A stretch of 64,000 bases of DNA, from positions 263,501 through 327,500 of the forward strand of contig CAJNDS010002136.1 of the NCBI GenBank assembly GCA_905221605.1. The letters are read 5' to 3'. The position numbers and the translations under genes were made by a program. This DNA comes from Symbiodinium natans (lineage: Eukaryota; Sar; Dinophyceae; Suessiales; Symbiodiniaceae). Position 1 is the stretch's first letter; each line of letters begins with the position of its first letter. Under the pieces are notes generated by a model. That model was not told the origin of the DNA. It did not search any database and worked only from the letters and a program-made list of their open reading frames with translations. Shown in pieces: positions 20,874-30,600 of the stretch.

Positions 20874-20959
20874 TAGAGCTTTCAGGTCAGAGGGCTGCGT
20901 TTGGTAGCTTGTAAGCCCTAAACATAGCTCGCGGGTGACCGTGACCGGGCTGGAGGCTT

Positions 20960-21114
20960 CTACTTGGAGGTCCATGGTACTTAGTAACCCAATCAGAACT
21001 GTACTTATAACCCAATTACACCAATAACCCCATTAGGATACTTAGGGGGCTTGTATGTGGGTTATAGCTACACTTACCATGGGTTCTTAAGTAGCCCACC
21101 AACCTCCAAGTAGA
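20960..21114. mobile_element. MITE family F
   Basis: CTACTTGGAGGTCCATGGTA to CAACCTCCAAGTAG. Confidence 0.8.
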
Positions 21115-21197
21115 CAAAGGCCTTTTGCGGAGTCTCTTTAGGTGGCATGGCCCTGAGCTGACATGCCTTCGGTTTTCAAGCAGGCATGATTTCGAAA

Positions 21198-21296
21198 TGG
21201 GCCTTCATAATTATAATGGGGTTTTGGGGGGTTATCATTATGGTGTAACTAGAAAGGGACCTTAAGGGAATGCTAGTAATTATTCCGAGCCCTCTG
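21198..21296. mobile_element. MITE family B
   Basis: GGGCCTTCATAATTATAATG to TAATTATTCCGAGCCC. Confidence 0.8.
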
Positions 21297-21685
21297 CTAC
21301 TTACATTTGAGGGCGCCTTTCGGGGCCCCTTGCTATGAGGACTCCTCAAAGACAAGGAAGCCAAAAAAAGGGGACCGAATTTATACCTAAACCCTAAACC
21401 CTAAATCCTAAGCCCTAAACCCTAAACCCTGATCAGAACAAGCAGCACATCTCGTGATGTATTGGCATAGGCTCTTAGGGTTCAGGGCTGCTGGCTTCGG
21501 TCGGCCGAGGCGTGGTTGGAGCTTCGAGAAATCACCAAATACCCCTGTAACTCCCTGAGCTCACTACATGCAGCCAAAGGGACTAAATAGAACACACGCA
21601 AACACACATAACAAAACAAACAAGTCTTCTCTCTCTCTCTCTCGCAAACATCTCCCGGGAAAAAAACGATGTATGCCCCTGATTT

Positions 21686-21790
21686 AGGGGCCTGAATAAT
21701 TAGAATGGGGTCCGGGGGGGTTGTTCTGGTATAAATACAAAGGGACCATAAAGGAGTATTACTAGTAACTCTTCCGACCCCTATATTAAC
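21686..21790. mobile_element. MITE family B, end fused to a CCCTAAA tract
   Basis: GGGGCCTGAATAATTAGAAT to CTTCCGACCCCTATATTAAC, then a C run and CCCTAAA units. Confidence 0.8.
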
Positions 21791-21883
21791 CCCCCCAACC
21801 CCTAAACCCTAAACCCTAAACCCTAAACCCTAAACCCTAAACCCTAAACCCACAACCCTAAACCCTAAACCCTATCGTGCAGC

Positions 21884-21940
21884 TTCCAGCCGAAAGGCCG
21901 ATAGGTCGATGGTTGGCAGCAGCTGCTCCCTGCCGAAGAC
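21884..21940 (-). CDS. Cluster B exon candidate 6
   Basis: Encodes VFGREQLLPTIDLSAFRLE. Acceptor GCCCAG|GTCTTC, donor CTGGAA|GCTGCA (GC). The frame stays open upstream to an ATG at about 21968 (MDLKSLLAQ), so this could instead be a first exon. CCCTAAA left, TTTAGGG right. Confidence 0.65.
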
Positions 21941-22036
21941 CTGGGCCAAGAGGCTTTTAAGGTCCATTTTGGGGGGTTTAGGGTTTAGGGTTTAGGGTTT
22001 AGAGTTTAGGGTTTAGGGTTTAGGGTTTAGGGTTTG

Positions 22037-22125
22037 GGTGCCCTTTTTGGGGCCTCCCTTAAAAGGAGATTTTACTCTATTTGGGGTATCAACGGGGTAC
22101 CCCTATTTTGGGAATTTCCCAATTG
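22037..22125. mobile_element. MITE family A/N, divergent
   Basis: CCCTTTTTGGGGCCTCCC on one side, GGTACCCCTATTTTGGGAAT on the other; abuts a TTTAGGG tract. Confidence 0.5.
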
Positions 22126-22579
22126 ACTGAGACTGATAATCAGGGGTAGGAGGGCTGTGCGACATTTTTCGATGGAAATGTGCGGGGCGGCAGGGAGGTA
22201 AGGTTCCGTCACGAAGCCTCGAAGCGTTGCATTCATAAACACGAGCAGGAGCAACCAGAGATGCTGTGACTTGCGCGTGCGTGTGATAGTGAGGTAACAG
22301 CGCAATGTTGCAACAGTAGCAGGACAATGCGGCAGTAACTGCTGTGGGGGGGGTACCTGTGGAGCATCATCCTCATACACCTGAAGCAGAGGTCGCACCA
22401 GTACCCAGCCACATCCAGCCCATATTCGCAATTAAGAAAATGTGAGGTGCCCTGAGGCCTACACCCTGAACGCGACCCTGAACCCACAGCACGGTTAAGG
22501 GTTTATGGGATTTAGGATTTAGGATTTAGGGTTTAGGGTTTAGGGTTTAGGGTTTATGGTTTAGGGTCCTGGTGCGCGC

Positions 22580-22645
22580 CTTGTAGCCGCGGCAATGCCG
22601 GATCAACCCTAAGAGGAAGCAGTGCTGCCATGGCCGCAACAGCAT
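22580..22645 (-). CDS. Cluster B exon candidate 5
   Basis: Encodes DAVAAMAALLPLRVDPALPR then LQ. Acceptor ACGAAAG|ATGCTG, donor TACAAG|GCGCGC (GC). A TTTAGGG-type tract is on the left. Confidence 0.5.
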
Positions 22646-22930
22646 CTTTCGTAGGGTTGAGGGCTTTAGAAGTTCAGACAATGGTGGGTTCACTGACCGA
22701 ACCGTATCAGGTCAGGTCTCTACATGATGGTCCCTTTTTTGGGGTACCCCAATAGAGGCTGCCCTAAAACAAAGACCCCAGAGAGCCCATCGAAATCACC
22801 ATAATATGGTTTATGGGGCTGGGTTCGCTTGCTTTCCGATTTGACTTCGCCAGGTGAAGCGGACGGTTCAGAGCCGAATAGAGTCTTGCTGGTTAAGCCC
22901 CCGAAACCCTTAAACTCCCCTAAACCCTAA

Positions 22931-23030
22931 CGATATTAAGTGGGTACCTTATAGGGGTCCTTCTTATCAGGGGATCCTACTATTTGGGGGTCTACATTAG
23001 GGGTCCCCTATTCTCCTAAACCCCCATATC
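22931..23030. mobile_element. MITE family A
   Basis: GTACCTTATAGGGGTCCTTC, GATCCTACTATTTGGGGGTC, and right arm CTCCTAAACCCCCATATCA. Confidence 0.75.
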
Positions 23031-23078
23031 ACCATGCTCCGGATGCATCGCACGTCTCGTGCTGTGGAGGTTTCCGGC

Positions 23079-23133
23079 CTGGGGAATGCTGTGCAGCCCA
23101 GCCCGTGAGGATCTCACAAGTCGGTGCTGTGTG
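23079..23133 (-). CDS. Cluster B exon candidate 4
   Basis: Encodes TQHRLVRSSRAGLHSIPQ. Acceptor CC​TGAG|CACAC, donor CCCCAG|GCCGGA (GC). Confidence 0.45.
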
Positions 23134-23221
23134 CTCAGGGTTTGCAGGTTGGCGCAAGCAGCAACTTGGGACCCTAAACCCTAAACCCTAAACCCTCAAC
23201 CCTAAACCCTAAACCCTAAAC

Positions 23222-23288
23222 CTTTCAGAGCCTGAACCCCAAGGCAGTTCACTTCAAAACTGCAGGCACGAAGACTTTTTCGCCATTC
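23222..23288 (-). CDS. Cluster B exon candidate 3
   Basis: Encodes EWRKSLRACSFEVNCLGVQA then LK. Acceptor GGCGCAG|GAATGG. Donor AAAG|GTTTAGG is supplied by the telomeric tract. Confidence 0.55.
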
Positions 23289-23693
23289 CTGCGCCATGAC
23301 AGACGACCCTAAACCCTAAACGCTACACAAGCTTCAAACGCTGCCTTTGTTTGTTCCCGGCTTGAGAGAGACCCCATGCTCCGATGTTTAGTGCAGGGTT
23401 CATGATTGTATTCAGCTGCTTTGCTCCAGAGTCTGCATGACGCCCTAAACCCTAAACCCTAAACCCTAAACCCTAAACCCCTTCCAGAAGGCTTGGGATA
23501 CAGAGCGGCTAGCTTCTTGTGCGGCATGCAGTTAAGATGAAAATCGAGATGTAGTCTGGGCTTCAAACTTTGCAGTGTTTAATAGGGTTCAGGGTTTAGG
23601 GTTTAGGGTTTTGGGGAATTTATGTCTCCGGGTCTAAGTGTAGGTTGGTGACCGAGCCCTAAAGGGGGTTTGGCGATGTGACGAGGCTCGTCT

Positions 23694-23798
23694 ATGCTAT
23701 ACTGAACTTGGCACCCTGGCAATAATTAGAATTTTCGCTGTTCCTTAGGGATTATGGTAACCAGAATTTAGAAATTATTTCGAAGTATCCCTAAGTAT
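23694..23798. mobile_element. MITE family C
   Basis: CTATACTGAACTTGGCACCC to TTTCGAAGTATCCCTAAG. Confidence 0.75.
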
Positions 23799-24429
23799 GG
23801 GGGATCGGTCTCAGAAATCGGAAGCCTCAAACAATCCAAAGGCAAAGGAGTGAAGCCGGGAAACGGCAAACAGACCAAGAGTCTCGCGTAGCATAGGAAT
23901 CTTGCGAAAAGTGCAGCCAACGAGTCTCGGGTGGTGCTTCCTTCGGCTAGAACGTTCCATCGGGGTACAGAGGCTCGGTTGATGGTGGAATCACTTGCGG
24001 AACCACTCGCATCCCAAGCCCTAAACTGTAACCCTCTAGACTCTAAGGTGCCCCCACCTGGAAGCGCGGCATCGTAGAGGATTGGGGAGCTTAGCAAAAT
24101 CGGGGCTCACGCGCTGCTTCCCAAGAAAGCCTGAAACCCATGAAGCGCCACGATTGAGCCTAGAAGCGCACCCGAAAACCCCTACACCCCCTGACCCTGA
24201 TGTCTTCAGGCTGGCTGTGGGTAGCTTAGGCTACACCCTGCATACTTCGAGCTTCGAAGTCCCTAGCACTCTCAGTGTGCACAGCTCCATGGGGCATCCT
24301 TCTGACCTGAGGTTTAGGGTTTAGGGTTTAGGGTTTAGGGTCTAGGGTCTAGGGTTTAGGGTCTTGGCTTCATGGGTTCAGGATCCAGGAGGTCAGCGTC
24401 TACGTGCTTTGGGCTTGCAAAGGATGGGG

Positions 24430-24531
24430 GTTGGGATGTTCCCCCCTTATCCTAACATCCTTCGTAGGGATGATAATTGGGGGCACTATAATCCGAAAAA
24501 AGGACTCCGGAAAGTAAGGGGGAACATCCCA
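24430..24531. mobile_element. MITE family G
   Basis: TTGGGATGTTCCCCCCTTAT to GTAAGGGGGAACATCCCAA. Confidence 0.85.
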
Positions 24532-24640
24532 AGATGTGGGTTGTGAGCCTTAGGTTGAGGCTGTTGGAGCTTTGGGGCTTTGGGCTCTGGGCTTGGAAGC
24601 CCACAAAGGTAGCTGACTCGGAAAGAGAGCATGTGGATCC

Positions 24641-24757
24641 TAGTTGCTGAGTACCCCGGGCGAAAAAAACGGTTAACCTTTCAAGAATGCTGGGATTTCG
24701 TACACCCCCAAAATGTCGCAAGGTTCAAGGTTCTCATCTACTACTCAGCTACTAAGG
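24641..24757. mobile_element. MITE family E, subtype with CTGAGTACCC
   Basis: CTAGTTGCTGAGTACCCCGG to TCTACTACTCAGCTACTAAG. Confidence 0.7.
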
Positions 24758-25095
24758 TATCATTATGAGATCATGAGCTCAATTTGATATTGACTGAGGC
24801 CACGGCACCCCCGGCATTCAAGGTCACCTGCCTGGCGTGTGACTCTGCAACATGCAATTCAAGATGTTCCCCGCAGCTCGATGAGAAAGTTGTGAAGACC
24901 ACGGTGATGCTCTTTGCAACAAGTCCTCAACAGGCTTTCTTATTTTCGACTGCAGCTGTGGATTTTTGACAATGTTTAGCCTGGACCCCACCATGGCAAC
25001 CCTAAACCCTAAACCCTAAACCCTAAACCCTAAACCCTAAACCCTAAACCCTAAACCCGCACATAAGGCTCCAAAGCCCCAAAGGGCCCTAAAGC

Positions 25096-25149
25096 CCTCT
25101 GAGACACGGAGGACTCGCGACAGCCTTGACAATTCCATCGCGGTCTCGG
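25096..25149 (-). CDS. Cluster B exon candidate 2
   Basis: Encodes AETAMELSRLSRVLRVSE, helix-like. Acceptor CGTAGAG|CCGAGA, donor GAGG|GCTTTAGG (GC). CCCTAAA left, TTTAGGG right. Confidence 0.5.
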
Positions 25150-25173
25150 CTCTACGGAAGTTTTGAGTGAGTG

Positions 25174-25545
25174 TTCAGGGAGGTTTAGGGTTTAGGGTTT
25201 AGGGTTTAGGGTTTAGGGTTTAGGGTTTAGGGTTTAGGGTTTAGGGTTTAGGGTTTAGGGTTTAGGGTTTAGGGTTTAGGGAGTTTGTGAGCTTGGGGAT
25301 GCTACAAGCCCTCCCGGGCCTGCAAGGGCAGGTCCTTCTGACAAGGCACCTGACGCGAGTTGAGGGAGGAGAAGAGGTTTAGGGTTTAGGGTTTAGGGTT
25401 TAGGGTTTGGGGTTTAGGGTTTAGGGTTTAGGGTTTAGGGGTTAGGGGTTAGGGTTTAGGGTTTAGGGTTTAGGGTTTAGGGTTTAGGGTTTAGGGGTTA
25501 GGGGTTAGGGGTTAGGGTTTAGGGTTTAGGGTTTAGGGTTTAGGG
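25174..25545 (+). repeat. Paired (TTTAGGG)n tracts around candidate exon 1
   Basis: Tracts at 25174-25280 and 25378-25545; the second contains TTAGGGG variants. Confidence 0.95.
25320..25349 (-). CDS. Cluster B exon candidate 1
   Basis: Encodes VPCQKDLPLQ. Acceptor GCGTCAG|GTGCCT, donor TTGCAG|GCCCGG (GC). It lies between two TTTAGGG tracts; the plus strand is also open. Confidence 0.35.
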
Positions 25546-25761
25546 GAGATCAAAGACATCCTCTGCCCTGCTAAGGACAAGAGATGCCAAGAGCCCCGGG
25601 CCCAAACTGTGCAACTCGACCCAACGAAAGCAGAACGCCCCAACCACCCCAAACTTTGAGTGCAAACCCCAAGCCCGAAGCCAACCGACAAGCTAAACCC
25701 CATATCCCAAGATCCCAAAGGTCCCAAGCCCGTAGTGCCCCCTACACGCCAAGCCCCCCTG

Positions 25762-25869
25762 GTTCTTAGTAGGGAATGAAGGAATCAAGGCACTATATTA
25801 TATATATATATATACCCTTTGAGGGATTATATAGCGTACCGCATTCCCTCACTCCCTACCAAGAACCAG
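25762..25869. mobile_element. MITE family H
   Basis: GGTTCTTAGTAGGGAATGAA to TCACTCCCTACCAAGAACCA. Confidence 0.85.
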
Positions 25870-26013
25870 CCAGAAGCTCCCACGCGGCGACCTGGGAGCG
25901 TGGCAAAGCCGCTAAGCGCTTTTTTCCTTCTTCGCCAGCGCCTGGCAAGAACGGCCCGAGACAGCACTCAGGGTTTTTAAGGCTGAAGCCTCATGGGAGA
26001 TTTCCCACATTTG

Positions 26014-26098
26014 CGGGGTACCTGTTTAGGGGGTCCTTATTCTAAGAGCATCCCACTAGTTGGGGGTCTATTTATTGGTCCCCTATTTTCGTACATTT
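26014..26098. mobile_element. MITE family A
   Basis: GGGGTACCTGTTTAGGGGGT to GGTCCCCTATTTTCGTAC. Confidence 0.65.
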
Positions 26099-26848
26099 TC
26101 GAAATTTTCCTCATGTGTTCAGGGATTCACGGGCTTCGGCTGGGGGCCATCTAAAATTGAGAGTTTGCGGTCTGAGCATCCGTTTAGGTCGAGGATATGA
26201 GGATGGGGTGGCTGGGAATGCCAGAACCGATCCTATGCCCCACAGCCAACGCCAAAGTTAGTTCGCTTTCCCCGCACGAGGGATTGGAGAGTGAGAAGGT
26301 GCCGATTTAGGGCTCAGGAGTGTCTGTTGTACCTTCAAGAGTTCGGCAACCCGGCTTCCGGGCTTTCTGGCGGCTGTGAGGTTTAAGGTTTTGCTTCTCG
26401 CGTTCTGAACGAAGCCACTGTTGAAGGAGCCCTGGAGCCTGCTGTATAGCCACTTCTCCTTCAAATCCATGATCTGACCCCGACGTCTAGTAGATGCCAC
26501 CATGCACAATGCCCGCTCTTCAAGCGGAGCTTTGAAGTTCAGGGTCTGGGCTTTGAACGGATCTTGGGTTCGGGTTGATGGATTTCGGGGGCAGGGCCAC
26601 GTGCCTCAAGATCCTTTGCCGTACATCTCCTGATGGCATGCCAGGCTGCTTCCCGAAACCCGCACTCCGCAACCCAACTCGCAATCCCCTAAACCCCAAA
26701 AACTAAACCTCACACCCTAAATCCTAAATCCTAAACCCTAAACCCTAAACCCTAAACCCTAAACCGGCATCAAAGTTTTGGGGCTCGATGGGTCCATCAC
26801 GAATCATGCAAGCACGAAGCAACTGAACATTCTGCTATCATAACCTTG

Positions 26849-26948
26849 TCAGCAGGACGGGCTATTATCCCCTATAATTAACCCCTAAAAAAGGCCCCTT
26901 GTAGGGTTGATTATAGGGGTTATAGGGACTAGTAGCCCATCCTGGCAG
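26849..26948. mobile_element. MITE family K
   Basis: TCAGCAGGACGGGCTATTAT to AGTAGCCCATCCTGGCAGA. Confidence 0.75.
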
Positions 26949-27109
26949 AACCTACTCCCAGAACAAAGCTTTCTACGCCCTGGCACTGGGGTTTGGATCT
27001 CATTGCTTCAGGAGCTTCAGAAAGGATGTCCGTGCCTCTCCTCTCCTCTCGTCTCTGCTCCACTCCTCTCCGCTCCGCTCCTCTCCTTTATTGTTATGTT
27101 TTGTTTGTT

Positions 27110-27198
27110 TCTCTCTCTCTCTCTCTCTTACTCTCTCTTGCTCTCTCTCTCTCTCTTACTCTCTCTCTCTCTCTCTCTTACTCTCTCTTGCTCTCTTT
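27110..27198. repeat. CT-rich microsatellite
   Basis: CTCTCTCT with TTACT interruptions, in the region downstream of the gene A stop codon. Confidence 0.9.
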
Positions 27199-27439
27199 CG
27201 GAAACCATCGTCAATCTAGCCTGTGGCCTACACTCCATAATCATGCTGTGACATGCCACACATGCATACAGATGCATGCGCACACACACAGATAAACTTT
27301 ACACAAGGACATACCAACATTTATACTGCGCACTGCGTGGTTCTACAATGTGTGACATATGCATGTGTGCATGTGTACACACGGTCGACACCTTTGTCAT
27401 GTTGTTCGAGATGGCACCAGCAATAACCTCAGCCCTTAA

Positions 27440-27540
27440 CCTACTATTTGCTTAAGAACCCCCCCAAAAAAGAAAAAGATTCTTCCTTATAAGGGCAATA
27501 TAGGGATTTATGTGTTCATTCTTTGGGGGTTCTTAAGCTA
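27440..27540. mobile_element. MITE family D
   Basis: CTATTTGCTTAAGAACCCCC to GGGGGTTCTTAAGCTA. Confidence 0.85.
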
Positions 27541-27579
27541 TCAAGTACCCTAAACCCTAAACCCTAAACCCTGTAACCT

Positions 27580-27650
27580 TCAGTGCACGTCGACTGGCTG
27601 AGCTTCCGGCTTCACCGAGGACGGCAGAACTGTGACCCAGCCGACGGCAC
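27580..27650 (-). CDS. Gene A terminal exon 39, module 4, with stop TGA
   Basis: Encodes AVGWVTVLPSSVKPEAQPVD then VH and TGA. Acceptor CCTTCAG|GTGCCG. The GWVTV strand is kept, but the KGNQG half is replaced by a short Pro-rich tail, consistent with a true C-terminus. A CCCTAAA tract follows within 8 bases of the stop. Confidence 0.75.
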
Positions 27651-30600
27651 CTGAAGGAGAAGCTAGCAATTGCTTATAAGAACCCCCCCCCCCCCCCCCC
27701 AAAAAAAAAAAAAAAGGGGTTTAGGGTTTAGGGTTTTAGGATTTAGGGTTTAGGGTTTAAAGTTTAGGGTTTAAAAAACACAAAGAATATTTTCTTTATC
27801 GGGGTAATATAGGGGTAGTCCTTGTTTATTCTTTTGGTGTTCTTAAGCAAATAGTAGACAGGCGCTGCAAACCGCAAGCCCAGTGGGAACCCGGTTTGGG
27901 TTTGAGAGGCTTACAACTCCTACCGTTTCCAATAACCCTGCGCGCCCATGCGACAAATCCGTCAGAACTGGAATCTGGCGACGTCTCAGCGCGTAGAAGA
28001 ACCCTTTACCTTACGTAAGCCTTATACCTAATTAGCTCTTAGTGTGGGAAACGAGGAATTGGGTACCTTATACCCCCCCCGCCCCCCCACATAACCCAGT
28101 GGGGGGGGGTTGCTGAAACTGAAAGCTACAGCATAGACGCATAGACGCCTAAACCCCTGAACCCTAATTAGACTGGAAGTCTGCTGGGGTCCAGGCCGTC
28201 ACTGGTTGCTTTGACTTTTACCTCAGCATCATGGGCATCGGCATGCCGAACTTCAGTGAGGCTCCAGAAATCTGGGGAGACCATCAGCCCCTCCTCCTCA
28301 CCCGAGCACTCGCAAGTCCGAAACCTCTCCGCAACTCGGAGACACCCTATTAACTTTTAACCCTAAACCCTAAACCCTAAACCCTAAACCCTAAACCCTA
28401 AACATCCCTAAACCCTAAACCCTGAAAGCGCTAGGCTTCGCCGTGCACTCCGAGTCCCGGCTTCTGTGCAGCCGGATCGCTCTCAAGGCCGCCTGGTGCA
28501 CCTCTTCCTTGGGCCCCTCCGTGACCTGCGCAGCGTTTAGGGTTTAGGGTTTAGGGTTTAGGGTTTAGGGTTTGGGGTTTGGGGTTTGGGGTTTGGGGTT
28601 TGGGGTTTGGGGTTTGGGGTTTGGGGTTTGGGGTTTGGTGTTTGGGGTTTGGGGTTTGGGTTTTGGGGTTTGGGGTTTGGGGTTTGGGGTTTGGGGTTTG
28701 GGGTTTGGGGTTTGGGGTTTGGGGTTTGGGGTTTGGGGTTTGGGGTTTGGGGTTTAAGTTAAGGGTTTAGGGTTTAGGATTGGACTTGGCATTTCAGGGG
28801 GGCCATAAATAGCAGATGAAAATGCGTGAGCAACTTTTGATACCGTGAAGTGTTGAAAACAAATACACTACTGCACATGAATGGACTATACTGAACTTGG
28901 AACCCTAGCAAGAATTATTTTTGCGGTGACTTCGGAATTATAGTGACCAAAAATTAGAACTATTTCCAAGTACCCCTAAGTAGGACCGAGACTTCAAAGG
29001 AGTTCGAGCTTTTTTGAGTGCACAGCTTCGTGATTCAGCAGCCACGCGATGTGAGGGGTTTGGGGCTCAGGGGCTTGGCACTCCCCTTAAGAGCCCTCAT
29101 AAGAATGGCACGTTTAATATTCCATTGGGTTTTTTGTGTAAATTATTGAATAAATTTCCCTAAACCCCCCGCCACCCCATCTCCTCGGAAGCCCGGGCCT
29201 TAATGGTCTCTCCGACCTCGAGGGTTCGCACGAGCTCGGAGTTCGAGTTCACGGTCTTCTGGAGCTTCGCCTTGCTCTTCGAGGCTTTGGAGTTTAGGGT
29301 TTAGGGTTTAGGGTTTAGGGTTTAGGGTTTAGGGGGGCCAAAGGCTACAGGCCTACACGTAGTGGTGGGCCTGTCTCTAGCCCATAAGTTAGGCATGGCC
29401 TATGCTTCTATATGCCGAAGTTGGCATCACGCTGCTCACACTTGTTAGGGTCTCGGGTTTAAGGCTTCATCTGGAATTTTGAGAGAGGCTAGCGAGTCTA
29501 GTACTGGGAGGATGCCATTCTTGCAGAAGACTTACGGACGTCCGCAATTCGTGAGGTACCAGGGCAGAAAGCTCGCACACTCCGTGTTGCGGACAAGAAA
29601 AGGATACTAAGCTTATGTCCGCCAATCCACCATATGCAGGATTCGGCGCCCGAAACCCCCCAAATCACCCAAACTGGGACCTTCTTGACATGAGTTGCGC
29701 AGCTCACGGGCCTCCTTCACTACCGCGTAGTGGCTCTTGCTTGCCTGGGCACGACAGCAATCGAACGGTCGTCAAGTTTAAGCACTCCGTTTTCAGGTTT
29801 CGTGGGGGAAGAGGTATGAGAGGAGAATCCCTTCCCCTGAATTCGCCGGCTTTTTTTGAAGCGGAGGCAGAATCCGAAAGAGGGAGCCATCGTGAACCCT
29901 AGACCCTAACTACCCTAACTACCCTAACGCCTAACTAGGTGCGCGGCGCACATCTCGCCGTGCGTTTTCGTGCAGAGATTGAAAATTAAGATGGCTGGAA
30001 TTTGCAAAAAATGGTGCTATTTACAAGGTACTCGGCGTCCTGAGAGGTGGGAGCGCGTTATAAACGGCACTCTAAGGGGGAAACACGTATTTTAGTGTTT
30101 TCGCCTAGGGAATTCACTCCCTTTAAGGAGTTCTGAAATGCCTAAAACTACTTTCCGTTTTCAAGGATTTTAGGGCTTTCAGGGGTTTAGAGTTTAGGGG
30201 CTTAGGGATGTTTTAAGGTGTAGGGCTTTATAGGAAAAGTTGCTTGAGGATTCTGGGGCAGTAGGATTTCCGGAATCAGGTTTTGGGAAAACCTCAACGC
30301 AGAACCTCAAACCCAGAGACCTCGACCCTAAGCCCCACATCCTCAATCCTCAGTCCTAGCCCTAAACCCTGGGACAAAGCAGAGCCGTAAGTACCCTTAA
30401 ACCCCCTAAGCCCTATACACCCTAAACCCTAAACCCTAACCCCCCCCAAGCCCATAGGGCGGATTTAGCAAGTCGGAGGGCTACGGTTTAAGTCTTAGCA
30501 TCTGCAGAGTTGCCAGAGGCCTAAACCCCGAAGCCCAACATCAAGGCTAAACTCCAAGCCCCAAACCCTGCAAACTGGAGCACTAAATGACTGAGGACAT

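Larger units (their letters stand above)
25550..27570. other. Region between gene A stop and cluster B
   Basis: Contains MITEs of families H, A, K and D, a CT microsatellite and a CA-rich stretch. Small frames at 25584-25769 and 26258-26509 have no supporting signal. No promoter, poly-A signal or spliced-leader acceptor could be assigned by eye. Confidence 0.5.

Noticed and set aside
28572-28770. WGLGFGV-repeat ORFs
   Set aside because: Translation of TTTGGGG repeats.
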